Source of the DNA: Areca catechu
Lineage: Eukaryota; Streptophyta; Magnoliopsida; Arecales; Arecaceae
Assembly: GCA_021397845.1 (NCBI GenBank)
Contig: CM038052.1
Coordinates: 34,084,449-34,148,448 of the forward strand
Reading direction: 5' to 3'
Length of the DNA: 64,000 bases
The position numbers were made by a program, and so were the translations under genes. Below, piece after piece: positions 15,001-23,359 of the stretch; position 1 is the first letter of the stretch; the number at the start of each line of letters is the position of its first letter. Under the pieces are notes generated by a model. That model was not told the DNA's origin and made no database searches. It was given only the letters and a program-made list of their open reading frames with translations.

Positions 15001-18000
15001 TCTATACCTAGTGCCGGGACTTCTTTGATATAGGCCCGGTGAAGATTTTCTTCTTTCAACAGCTCTTTAAACGAGGGAATTTCTGGCTCTGATAATGTTT
15101 CAAAGTCCTTGAGATCGGCTTTCAGAACCCTTTTTCTAGGGTTTGCATCCAAACGCGGAGCTTTCCAGTCAATGTTGAACCCCTAATTGGTATAGTATAT
15201 GAAGAAAAAATAGGGTTTTCATCCATGTATTGCACCAGGGGTCCCTTTTATTAGTCTTCGGCCTGGCCGAGGACCTATAACCCACCACCCTTTACCGTGG
15301 AAGTCTCTTTTCAGCATAAACAGAGAAGTGAATAGAAAGGTCTTCGGCTCTACATTCCTAAGTTTGCAGAGGACTAGGAATCCGCAAATGTTCCTAAAGC
15401 TGTTAGGAGTTAATTGAGCCAGAACTATTTGGTAAAGGTTAAAGATCTTTGTAAAAAAAGGATGAAGTGGAAGCTGAAGACCAGCCTTAAAGTGGTCTTC
15501 GTATATTGCAATTGATTGCATAGGGGTTTATCTACCCTTTCTTCAGGTTTGGAAAGGATCATTTTGAAAGTTCGTGGAATATGGAAACGCTGCCTAACAT
15601 CTTCTATCTTGGCAAGCGTGAAGGAACTGGTAACGAATCAGGAGATCTTTCCGGACTCCTCTTCCTACCCAAACTTTTTTCCCTACTAGTTTCGTCCCCC
15701 GGCGAACCCCTACCGGTCTCACCTCCCGGCGAACCTCTGCCACTGGAAAGATTCCTAGTGGACTCTAACATTGTAAAGAAGCAAAAGGAAGAAAGGAAGA
15801 AGGACTTCTACCTTCGTGAAAAATGACAATGGCGGGCTGTAGAGCGAAGCGGAAGGAGGAAGGAGCGCGGGTGCGAAGAAAGTTCTCCTTCTGAAATTCT
15901 TCTCCTTTTTATAGGTGAGGTTGTGAGATTTCGAGGCAATCCGGAGATCTTCTCAATCGTGCGCCGTATTAACGGCCTCGATCATAGGTACGGTTTCCTA
16001 AGAACCGTTCATCTGTAGGGCAGCGCTTGTGATCCGCGTGAAGAGCCATGGATGGCCACGATGGTCTTTTAATTTTGATCAAGCTTCGAATGACTGCTAC
16101 GTATCTTGCCTCGAGTGAATAAGAGTCCTTTTTTAAAGGATTTCTCGGAATTTTTCCAGATTTGAAACGTCTTTTTCGAAACAGCAAATGAAAAGGTAAC
16201 ACGTGTCTTCACCACGTCTATCACACCACCAAGAAGTTATTGCGAAAAGACGTGTCAGAAATCAGCGCATCATTACTTATCAATTATTGCTACTAAATGA
16301 CAAATTTCAAATACTCCCATTTTTCGAAATTAAATCATTTCGAGCTTGGAAGTGGGGGGCAGCTGTTATGATATCTTGCTTTTATTTTAATTAATTGCTG
16401 AGATATTCTGCGAACCAATTTTAATTTTTTGGTTTATTGGTTAAATCAATATACAAAGAAAAATATCTCCTAAACTTGATGAAGTTTCTGATCTACAAAA
16501 TAATGTTCTATACCTTCGGTTTCGTATCTTCATCTTAGTCCGAAAAGTATGCCTAGTATCTTTATCTCTGGCTTCGTATCTTTATTTTGATCCGAAGATC
16601 ATGTCTAATATCTTTATATCTTCAGTTTCGTATCTTTATCTTGACCCGAAGAGTATGCCTAATGTCTCTACACCTTTAACTTCGTATCTTCATCTTAGTC
16701 CGAAGAGTATGTCTAATATCTTTATCTCTGGCTTCGTATTTTTATTTTGATCTGAAGACCATGCCTAATATCTTTATATCTTCGGTTTCGTATCTTTATT
16801 TTGGTCCGAAGACTATGCCTAATGTCTTTATATCTTCGGATTCGTATCCTTATTTTGGTCCGAAGACTATGCCTAATGTCATTATATCTCCGGCTTCGTA
16901 TCCTTATCTTGGTCCGAAGAATAAGCTTGTCAACCTTATGACTTGGGCTTCATATCTCGTATGGTCTAGAGGCCAAACTTATTAACTTTATGTCTTCGGC
17001 TTCGTATTGTTATCTTGGTCCGAAGACCAAACCTTTCAATTGGACATCTTCGGTTTTTATTCCTTCAACATAATCTAAAGAGTATATTATCTCGTATTCA
17101 AGACTGCAGGTGTTTATCTTTCTTTGTTACTTCCAAAGAAACTTCTCTAAAGTGTATAGCTAACATTTCTTTTAGGAGCGCTACCAAAGAAAATGTTGAG
17201 CTCACTTCAGATCTACTCTAGAAAAGAAAGGCATATTAAGCATGTGGGCTTCTCTAATCCCAAAACAGTTGGAGTATGTTCTGGTTGTTGCAACCATCCA
17301 CATGATCGAAATCCTCATATTGGACAAGTTTCGAAATAACTGACTTTCCGACCGCCACTACTTACAGTTATGAGGGGGTTGCATCTGCCAACTCTCATAA
17401 CCGTAAGCAGTTACGTTGAAGCCTATAAATATTGGTAAGAGCGGACACTCGAGGTAAGCTTAGCTCATCCCAGCAATTCGAATTCTTTCCTTTCCCTCTC
17501 TGCTTTGAAACTCTCCATTCTGCTGCTGCCTGAATTCTTGCTGACTTTGGTATCGGAGTGTCTCCCATCGGAAGATTTTCGGTCAGGGAATCTGTTTTGC
17601 AGGTTCCAGGCGATGGTGAACCAGCGGGCGAAGCTACTCCATCCGGCCGGCAGGGATTCAGCGCCAACAATATTGATATGCAATAGCAAAGCATACAAGA
17701 TAGAAATAACCTTAAAGCAATAAACATGTACCACCAAAAGATGGCAATACAAGAATGTCATCATGAACCTTCGTACAGATGAGCTTAAGCACTCACTCGG
17801 CATAGTGACAAGGCCAATATACTTCGTAAAAAGGTTGCACTGGAAGTGTTGGATTAGCCTTTTGGATTTCCAATATACATGCATCACTCAATCAAAATAT
17901 GATTTTCCAAATAAAGAATTTAAAGTGTAGGATGACAGGATACGATTTTTCATGCCGAAGTTGAAATTTTCAGAAAGACCTAAGTTTGACAACTACAACA

Positions 18001-18270
18001 GCAATTAAATGCTGCAAGTTTGAAAATACCAATCATATCAAGCAAAAAGAGTAAGATGTTCTATGTATAACAACACAGTAAGTAAACATAATTTACGCCA
18101 ATTCGGATCAGCCATAAAAATTAAGAACAACAAAAACTACGAAATTCTTAGGATAAATCATCAAACTGATATGTTTATTTGATGTTCGCCAGTCAATAAA
18201 GGAAAAAAATTACACCTTTAGGAAGCGAGACATCGTCTTTTGACTTCCCGACGATGTCCATCGGATCCAT
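1071..18270 (-). CDS. DR1: NC2-beta / DR1 transcription repressor gene (five coding exons)
   Basis: Encodes NC2-beta (DR1), the H2B-like histone-fold partner of NC2-alpha (DRAP1). The dimer binds TBP on core promoters in the nucleus and blocks TFIIA/TFIIB entry. The coding exons, in gene order, are 18216-18270, 10674-10763, 5283-5377, 1323-1391 and 1071-1226. All have GT-AG borders and their phases fit (55+90+95+69+156 nt), giving 154 aa. The N-terminus is MDPMDIVGKSK. The histone fold (about residues 19-103) contains IIKEMLPPDVRVARDAQ and RTIAPEHVLKALEVLGFG. The tail has the plant-conserved MTEEEALAEQQRMF. Length is close to plant DR1 proteins of about 155-160 aa. The coding frame is intact. 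Introns 1-3 are 3.9-7.5 kb and full of transposable elements. Identification comes from family motifs I recognise, not from a search. Confidence 0.93.
1323..1391 (-). CDS. DR1: NC2-beta coding exon 4
   Basis: The acceptor is GCACTAG|GTTCTT and the donor is ACTTTG|GTACATG. It encodes VLGFGDYIEEVYAAYEQHK, the end of the histone fold. Intron 4, to exon 5, is only 96 bp, while the other three introns run to several kilobases. Confidence 0.92.
1882..1911. repeat. (CT)n microsatellite in NC2-beta intron 3
   Basis: A pure CT run of about 15 units in intron 3, upstream of the solo LTR in + coordinates. Confidence 0.9.
3057..3096. repeat. (GA)n microsatellite inside the solo LTR
   Basis: A pure GA run right after the LTR TATA-like box, probably in the R/U5 leader. 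It produces meaningless Arg-Glu repeat frames. Confidence 0.9.
3735..3930. repeat. Degenerate tandem repeat, about 35-40 bp, in the solo LTR
   Basis: About five diverged units share the pattern 'CATGGNA(C/T)...GAATAG...CCATGAATAG(G/A)A'. Units are easy to see but imperfect. Confidence 0.55.
4485..5282. other. Rest of NC2-beta intron 3 next to exon 3
   Basis: AT-rich intron sequence without recognised elements. Confidence 0.6.
5283..5377 (-). CDS. DR1: NC2-beta coding exon 3 (histone fold helix 2 to helix 3)
   Basis: The acceptor is TTGGCAG|AATTC and the donor is TTAGAG|GTTTTAC. It encodes EFINLVSSESNEVC and KRTIAPEHVLKALE, the most conserved part of the plant DR1 histone fold. The frame is open and in phase with both neighbours. 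Confidence 0.93.
5760..6650. mobile_element. AT-rich MITE-like element in NC2-beta intron 2 (copy 1)
   Basis: The ends form a short imperfect terminal inverted repeat: GGCGGTGTTTGG at the left and CCAAACACTCCC at the right. The subterminal parts are rich in GATCA/TGATC words, the core is extremely AT-rich, and no ORF is present. The flanks read TTA and TAA, so a 2-bp TA duplication is possible but not decisive. It looks like a non-autonomous DNA transposon; the superfamily is not assigned. Confidence 0.65.
7605..8417. mobile_element. AT-rich MITE-like element in NC2-beta intron 2 (copy 2, different family)
   Basis: The left end reads AGGCCTTGTTCAGC and the right end, reversed, reads AGACCCTGTTTGAG, an imperfect terminal inverted repeat. 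AACTA directly flanks both sides (7600-7604 and 8418-8422). Subterminal regions contain repeated AAAACTCTA(C/G)TTT-type words. The core is almost pure A/T and has no ORF. GGCCTTGTTC-type ends are common in plant MITEs. The superfamily is uncertain. Confidence 0.65.
8423..10673. other. Remainder of NC2-beta intron 2
   Basis: AT-rich intron DNA. No ORF, tandem repeat or transposon end recognised on either strand. Confidence 0.6.
10674..10763 (-). CDS. DR1: NC2-beta coding exon 2 (histone fold helix 1 and loop)
   Basis: The acceptor is TTTTACAG|CA and the donor is GTAG|GTAATAA. It encodes the start of the histone fold (FKIIKEMLPPDVRVARDAQ) and the beginning of helix 2. One residue is unusual: the usual plant motif is ATMTKIIKEML, but here the position after ATM is Phe (TTT), not Thr. 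Confidence 0.9.
10764..11843. other. NC2-beta intron 1, exon-2-proximal part
   Basis: AT-rich intron sequence up to the target duplication of the Tat element. Nothing recognised. Confidence 0.6.
11844..11848. repeat. Target-site duplication ATATT (left)
   Basis: Matches ATATT at 17670-17674 directly after the 3' LTR end. Confidence 0.9.
11849..11980 (+). repeat. Truncated 5' LTR of the intron-1 Tat element
   Basis: The first 132 bp align base for base, with few changes, to 16364-16495 at the start of the 3' LTR. Similarity stops after GATCTA, where integrase coding sequence begins directly. Confidence 0.88.
11980..12642 (+). pseudogene. Integrase C-terminal remnant (Ty3/gypsy Tat type)
   Basis: The frame opens at the second catalytic Asp region (IITDNG), runs through LNSVLWAYRTTPRTATGESP, a classic Tat integrase motif, and ends at KYYQ with a TAA at 12640-12642. 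Two in-frame stops interrupt it, one near 12029 and one at 12400-12402. The first catalytic Asp and the zinc-binding domain are deleted, and the Glu region is degraded. It cannot encode a working integrase. Confidence 0.85.
12701..13085 (+). repeat. Tandem repeat, about 75-82 bp, five units, downstream of integrase
   Basis: Each unit starts AAAGGCATAAGGATGATC and contains CCGTGATCTACC and GAAGTGCCGAGG. Unit starts are near 12702, 12784, 12856, 12937 and 13018. It sits in the spacer between pol and the antisense ORF, like the repeat spacer of the second Tat element. Confidence 0.85.
13110..13600 (+). repeat. Dispersed short repeat cluster (TCCGAAGACTTAGTG)
   Basis: About eight copies of AAGTCCGAAGACTTAGTG or close variants at irregular spacing. 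The same CCGAAGA word recurs in the 3' LTR minisatellite of this element. Confidence 0.75.
13716..15771 (-). pseudogene. Antisense ORF of the Tat element (Transposase_28-like), broken
   Basis: On the strand opposite to pol, between the repeats and the 3' LTR. Likely ATG at 15769-15771. The first part is Ser/Arg/Gly-rich with RGSPGGETGRGSPGDE and ends in a stop. After a frame change, 15219-15521 carries a domain with LQLPLHPFFTKIFNLY, QLTPNSFRNICGFL and KGWWVIGPRPGRRLIKG. I recognise this as the plant 'putative gypsy type transposon' domain (Pfam Transposase_28 type). The frames at 14949-15152, 14358-14921 (Pro/Ser-rich, charged) and 13716-13976 (EMIEAGSYSYNGGFNDG) complete it. 13716-13976 resembles the end of the antisense ORF at 36061-36378. 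The frame changes may include introns as well as mutations. The protein's function is unknown. Confidence 0.75.
15903..15914 (-). promoter_or_regulatory. TATA-like box upstream of the antisense ORF
   Basis: The minus strand reads CTATAAAAAGGA about 130 bp upstream of the antisense ORF start. It fits a dedicated promoter for the antisense gene inside the element. Confidence 0.5.
16348..16363 (+). other. Polypurine tract of the intron-1 Tat element
   Basis: GGAAGTGGGGGGCAGC directly abuts the 3' LTR. The second Tat element has a near-identical tract at 37054-37068. Confidence 0.85.
16364..17669 (+). repeat. Full 3' LTR of the intron-1 Tat element
   Basis: 1306 bp, starting TGTTATGATATC and ending CGCCAACA. 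Contains a minisatellite at 16507-17060 and a TATA-like box CTATAAATAT at 17423-17432, about 245 bp before the end. It would drive + strand transcription, antisense across NC2-beta exon 1. Confidence 0.88.
16507..17060 (+). repeat. Minisatellite, about 55-60 bp, nine or more units, in the 3' LTR
   Basis: Units have the form CTTCGG(C/T)TTCGTATCTTTAT...TGGTCCGAAGA..ATGCCTAATGTC. It lies in U3, upstream of the LTR TATA-like box. Confidence 0.88.
17670..17674. repeat. Target-site duplication ATATT (right)
   Basis: Matches 11844-11848. Confidence 0.9.
17675..18215. other. NC2-beta intron 1, exon-1-proximal part
   Basis: AT-rich intron sequence with no recognised feature. Frames crossing 17395-17887 join LTR and intron by chance. 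Confidence 0.6.
18216..18270 (-). CDS. DR1: NC2-beta coding exon 1
   Basis: Start codon at 18268-18270 on the minus strand. It encodes the 18-residue N-terminus (MDPMDIVGKSKDDVSLPK) plus the first base of codon 19. The donor reads AAAG|GTGTAA. This short N-terminus before the histone fold is typical of plant NC2-beta, which supports the start choice. Confidence 0.9.
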
Positions 18271-18493
18271 CTCCAAGATCGATCCAATAGAGATCGAAAC
18301 CTAAACAATTTACGGCTCCCGATCAAGTCAAGCAGCAGATGAGAAACTACTCGAGGAAACGATAGAAGGCGCCGATCGAGAAAGCAATTCGGATACCCGA
18401 GTGCTCCAGAGGCTCGAAATCAATCGGAAAACGACAGATTCGAACAAAGTGAACAGATAATGAGACGATATCCAGAAATACGATGGAGCGAAC

Positions 18494-18545
<52 letters not shown>

Positions 18546-18600
18546 GGCGAAATTACAAAAAAGCAACTTGGATAATTGCCTTTCATTCCGAGTTTGCCGG
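18271..18600 (-). promoter_or_regulatory. 5' UTR and putative core promoter of NC2-beta with a long CT tract
   Basis: Sequence directly upstream of the start codon. It is GC-richer than the surrounding introns. It contains a pure dinucleotide tract at 18497-18541, which is CT on the gene strand, about 230-270 bp upstream of the ATG. CT-rich tracts near transcription starts are common in plant promoters and leaders. No clear TATA box is seen, so the transcription start is not fixed. Confidence 0.55.
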
Positions 18601-18639
18601 ACAATTATGAAAGGTAATGCTATCAGTTATATGGATTAT

Positions 18640-19826
18640 TAATAATATAGATTATATATTCTTTAATGAATACAGTCAGATAATATTATATAAAATTAAA
18701 TTAAATTTTTAAAATTTTAAAATTTAATTTATATTTTATTTATAAAATTATATCTTTAAATATTTTATATTATAAAATATATAAAATATTTAATATTTTA
18801 TTTTTTGTATTAAAATTAAAAAATTAAATTTTATACTAAATAAATTTGATATAAAAAATTTATATATTGAATGTATAATAATATAATATATTATTTAAAT
18901 ATGTTAAATATATATATTACATTATTAAATTTAATATAATATATTTATATTATATATAAATATACTACATTATATTTAGTATATTATATTATATTAAATA
19001 TAATATATTATAATATATTTATTTTACAAAATATAATATATAATTCATATTATGTTATATTATATTAATATTATAATATTATTTAGTATATTATATAATT
19101 TTATATTTTATAATATTAAATAATAAAATAAAATATATTAATATAATATAGTATAATATTATATTATATAATGTAATATTGTTATATTTATAATATTAGT
19201 ATATTATATTATATTATTATAATAATATAATAATATACTATTAAAATATATTTTATTATTAATATTATATAAAATAATATATCATATCATATCATTTTAT
19301 ATTATATTATATACTATAATAATATTATATTTATAGTATTATATAGTTTATCATATATATTATATAATATTATTATATAATATAATATATTATATTATAT
19401 TATATTATAAGAGAAATAGAGAAGGAGAGGATAATATTGTTCAAAAGATTATCTGAGAGGTGGTAATCTGAATTGCCTCTCCAGAGACAATCCAGATTAC
19501 CTTTTGAGAGGCAATCCAGATTACAAGATAGGATTATCTCTGAAAAAGCAATCCAGATTACTAGAAAGGATAGATTGCCATGTATAAAAATATACCAAAT
19601 ACAGTAATATGGTGGGATCCTATTAAATTATATGCTACCAAACACAATCCAGGAAAAATGCTATTTTAGATTAGCAATTTATCTCACTCTACTTATTCCT
19701 GTAAAATATTACCAATTTATCTCACTCCACTTATACAATTATCCTTCTCTCATCAATTGAGTAGATTGCTATGTATAAAAATGTATCAAATACAGTAATA
19801 TGATGGAGAGCTATTAAATTACCTGC
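18640..19826. mobile_element. AT-rich MITE-like block upstream of NC2-beta, split by the second Tat element
   Basis: 18640-19410 is almost pure A/T with many ATATTATA words. 19415-19560 has four copies of CAATCCAGATTAC-type words. A segment of about 190 bp is then present twice (19571-19762, and 19763-19826 resuming at 38315-38445). It contains CAAACACAATCCA and TTTAGATTAGCAATTTATC. The second copy was interrupted by the Tat element, so the block predates that insertion. Terminal inverted repeats could not be fixed. Confidence 0.55.
19822..19826. repeat. Target-site duplication CCTGC (left, second Tat element)
   Basis: Matches CCTGC at 38310-38314. Confidence 0.9.
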
Positions 19827-19960
19827 TAATATGGCGACATCCGCTGACATGGATCGGAGCGGTGATATCCACTGACATGGAGCCTGCGGACAGCCATGAC
19901 GGCAAAGAAGCTCACTACCTGAACAAGGCCGCACGATGAAAAGCCAAAGGGACCGACCCG

Positions 19961-20270
19961 CTGAGGTTAGCTCCCGGTCGAGGTGGGGCTCATTGGGCGA
20001 GCCCCCCGTCTGAGGTCAGCTCCCGGTTAAGGTCGAGTCCGCCTCTCTAGAAGGGACCACTCTGCCAAGGTCAGCTCCCGGTCGAGGCGGGGCTCATTGG
20101 GTGAGCCCCCCCGCCTGAGGTCAGCTCCCGGTTAAGGTCGAGTCCACCTCTCCAGAAGGGACCACCCTGCCGAGGTCAGCTCCCAATCGAGTCAGGGCTC
20201 ATTGGGCGAGCCCCCCGTTTGAAGTCAGCTCCCGGTCGAGGTCGAGTCCGCCTCTCCAAAGTAAACCCTC
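19961..20270 (+). repeat. Tandem repeat, about 105 bp, three units, in the 5' LTR
   Basis: Units contain GAGGTCAGCTCCCGGTCGAG and GGCTCATTGGGCGAGCCCCC. The same array is at about 37200-37505 in the 3' LTR. Confidence 0.88.
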
Positions 20271-20668
20271 CTACCATGAGCATGGTTTCCTGCCAAAGGC
20301 GCAAAAAGGGGGGAAGCTAGAATTCAAAGCAAAGACAGTAGAGTACCTGGCCACCATGACCCTCCGAGAGGTGGCGCATACCCTACTATGGGGGCAGGCA
20401 CCCTCCATGCGATGCATCATGCGCACGATCTACACGATCCGAACAATGTCAAACTCCTAGCCTTGCAATATAACAACACATCGACGACCGCACGACTGGG
20501 AGACAACAGCTTCCATGATAGGATGCCTGGACCTTCCAGAGAAGGGCGTCCCCCTACGGTCTTATGCCCTGCAGCACCTAGATTGCCTTCACCAAAGTGG
20601 CAACATGCCATTATGGCTAGAGGCTCAGGCACAGACTAGCCCGACAAAGAGGCACCAGCAGGCAATGG

Positions 20669-20673
20669 AGAGC
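20669..20673. repeat. Target-site duplication AGAGC (left)
   Basis: Matches 29284-29288. Confidence 0.93.
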
Positions 20674-21980
20674 TGGTGTAGAATGTAAAATGAAACTATG
20701 CAACCCTAATGGAGATTAGCAAATGATTAACCAAGCAATTCCCTATTTGCATATAAACAACTCAATATAAACTATCAAAGAGATCTAGTGAAGAAGCTCG
20801 AAGGATCTAACATAAACCTAGTGATCGAGACTCTCAGAATAAGAAAGGAATAGGACCAGAAGAGAACCACGCAAGCCAAGCTAGGTCTAATTTAACATTG
20901 CAGACTTAATCAACACTAGACATACCTGACATTGGCCCTTCAATTAGAATAGATTCACTCTTGAAGAGGTCTCCCGGATGACATGAACATAATACCACTG
21001 AAGGCCCCTCTTGTTTTCTGGATCTATGGCAAGTAAACCTTCCTCTTGAAGCCGGAATCCCGGAGAACCCTGCAACAAAGAAACCCTAAGATGAGTGACT
21101 TAACAAGCAATCAACTAGAGAAAAGAAAGAAGGATGGAAGAGGCATTGAAGGAGATCCATCTTGGCATCATGGTGGAATGCTTGAAGTGGAGTAGGTTGG
21201 TCGCCTTGTGATGATCTTCTTGATTCACCCTTGTACGCTGGAGCTAGTTTGAAGTTATGAAAGAAGAGGAAGTCTTTGGCGTTGGGAATGGAAGAAGGGA
21301 AGATTAGGGTTGGCGTGGAGGAAGAGAAAGGCTAAGCTACCACATAGACACATAGGAAAAAAAAATACATAGAAAAAAAATACCAACTTCATTCATTAAT
21401 CCCTTTTCAATGGGGCATCCCATAGCTTAAATAGAAGCCTTACAATATTTTTAAAATTTGAAAACCCATAGGATTAGGAGGATTACAAGGGGGGTTGGAG
21501 GATATGGTGGCATTTGTTGCTTGAAATGTGGGGAGTTGGAGGATATGGTGGCATTTGTTGCTTGAAACTCCTTCAAAGCTTGACATGTGGTGCAAGGTGG
21601 GGACCACTTGATGAGGTGGCGGTGTCCTTTGGAGCTCTTGACATGTGGCATAAAGTGGGGACCACTTGTTGAGGTGGCGACATCCATTGGAGCTTTTGAC
21701 ATGTGGCACAAGGTGGGGGTCACTTGATGAGGTGGCTTCTTCTTGTCTTGATGCTTCATGGACTCATGGATTGGGCTTGATTTAACTGGACCCAACTCTC
21801 AATTGCAGGGTTAACTAAGATATTAAACCAGACCCAACATGGACTCGAAATTAACTACAAGATTATTTGGACTCAAAAAAAAGAAAAATTACAGGACTTC
21901 TCTTTTGCTACTCCAACCACAAGGACTCGGACTTGACCTGAATTGGTTGGAGTCTTTTCCTGATTCTAGTGCCCACATCA
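20674..21980 (-). repeat. 3' LTR of the young chromovirus (left in + coordinates)
   Basis: 1307 bp. On the coding strand it starts TGATGTGGGCAC and ends TTCTACACCA. A TATA-like CTATTTAAG lies at about 21425-21435. Confidence 0.94.
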
Positions 21981-23359
21981 ATTCTCCCGGGGTGGGAGGA
22001 ACTCGACCCTGTCGAGTAAGGATTAGCCTGATAAGCTTCTAATGCATCTGGATCGATTTGTTGTAGGTCCTCTCGGGTGATCCAGGAGTCTTCAGAATCA
22101 GGACATCCTTGCCATCTAACCAGATAACGTTGGTAGCCCTTATTTCTAGTGGTAATGATCTGGTCATCCAAGATCCTTTCAATTTTCTCCCTTCGCTCAG
22201 GAACACTCGGTGGTGGGCATTCTTTTGGGGCTTCACTCTCAAAAGAAGTATTAGGACCAAAAAGCTCACCAGGTATCAATGCAGGTTCTTTGTATTCTTT
22301 TAAGTCTGAAACGTTAAATGTTGAACTAATGCCATAACTTGGTGGTAATTCTAATACATAAGCATTAGGTCCAATTTTCTTTATTATTTTGAAAGGTCCG
22401 GCTCCCCGGGCATGGAGTTTCTTCATAGTTCCCGGTGAAAACCTTTCAGGTTTAAATTTGATCATAACGGAGTCCCCTTCATTAAATTCTTTTAACCGTT
22501 TATGTGAATTAGTCATATGCTTATAGAGTTCATTGCTCGATTGGATCTTTTGGCTAATCTCCTTATGCAATTTCCTAATATGATGTGCATATGACTCAGC
22601 AGACTCAGACACTCGTGCATGTGTGGGTAATGGAGCTAGGTCTAAAGGTTTCCTAGGTCTGTATCCATGGACCACTTCGAACGGACTTTTCCCAATAGAC
22701 CTATTAACTGAGCTGTTGTAGGCAAATTCAGCACGAGGAAGTAATAGGTCCCAGTTTCGCAGGTTGTCACCAACTAAACATCTCAACAGATTTCCTATGC
22801 TTCGGTTTACTACCTCTGTCTGGCCATTGGTTTGAGGATGATAGGCAGTAGAGAATTTCAGCTTGGTACCGAACATGTGCCAGAGGGTTTTCCAGAAATA
22901 GCTAGTAAATTTGACATCTCTATCGGACACAATGGTTTTGGGTAAACCATGAAGCCTAACGACCTGATCGAGAAAAAGCTTGGCCACCTTCGAAGCATCT
23001 AAAGTTTGAGAACAAGGAATGAAGTGAGCCATCTTGGAGAAACGATTGACAACCACAAAGACAGAATCATGCTTCATAGACGTCTTAGGGAGGCCTACTA
23101 CAAAATCCATGCTGATATCCTGCCATGGACAATCAGGGACAGGTAAGGGTGTGTACAGACCGGTGTTCTGTCTTTGCTGTTTTGCAACAGCACAGGTACG
23201 GCACTGAGCTACAATCTGGGCCACATTTCTTTTGAGACCAGGCCAAAAGAATTGGTCTTCTATTGCTAAGATGGTCTTATTCCTACCAAAATGTCCTGAC
23301 AAGCCTCCAGCATGAACTTCCCAGATCAGAAATTTCCTAACAGAGGTCTTGGAATACAC
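21908..23359 (-). pseudogene. Integrase with C-terminal chromodomain (chromovirus)
   Basis: 483 codons open. Zinc-binding domain (VHAGGLSGHFG, CRTC), catalytic core with Asp in ISMDFVVGLP, Asp in VSDRDVKF and Glu in NGQTEV, then the GPF-type C-terminal domain (HARGAGPFKIIKKIGPNAYV). Near the end is a chromodomain (ILDDQIITTRNKGYQRYLVR, then a WQGCPDSEDSWI motif) that would guide integration to chromatin marks. The frame runs through the PPT and about 70 bases into the 3' LTR. A one-base frameshift near 23345 separates it from RNase H. Confidence 0.92.
21981..22005 (-). other. Polypurine-tract region of the young chromovirus
   Basis: The coding strand reads CCTCCCACCCCGGGAGAAT directly before the 3' LTR. 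It lies inside the pol reading frame. Confidence 0.6.

Larger units (their letters stand above)
11849..17669 (+). mobile_element. Deleted Ty3/gypsy Tat-lineage element in NC2-beta intron 1
   Basis: Both outer ends are intact: TGTTATGATATC at 11849 and GCGCCAACA ending at 17669. They are flanked by a perfect 5-bp duplication (ATATT, 11844-11848 and 17670-17674). Order: 5' LTR stub, integrase remnant, tandem repeats, antisense ORF, polypurine tract, full 3' LTR. Gag, protease, RT and RNase H are gone. An integrase resembling that of the second Tat element, plus a long antisense ORF before the 3' LTR, supports the Tat group. The + orientation is antisense to NC2-beta. Confidence 0.88.
19827..20673 (+). 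repeat. 5' LTR of second Tat element, left part
   Basis: Aligns to the start of the 3' LTR at 37069. It begins TAATATGGCGACATCC against TGATATGGAGACATCC in the 3' copy. It is interrupted after GGAGAGC by the chromovirus. Confidence 0.92.

Noticed and set aside
13716..15771. Captured host gene inside the Tat element
   Set aside because: The domain is the plant retroelement-associated type, and a related antisense frame occurs in the second Tat element, so it belongs to the element.
17395..17887. Two minus-strand frames of 110 and 140 codons near NC2-beta exon 1
   Set aside because: They cross the LTR/intron border at 17669, so they join unrelated DNA, and they show no family motif.
18640..19410. 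Scaffold attachment region or replication origin from extreme AT content
   Set aside because: AT richness alone is not evidence. The flanking repeats fit a MITE-like element better.
21440..21795. Minus-strand frames of 89 and 114 codons, repeated at 28743-29098
   Set aside because: They lie in the non-coding U3 of the young chromovirus LTRs and are built on a local repeat. Their preservation in both copies reflects LTR identity, not selection.
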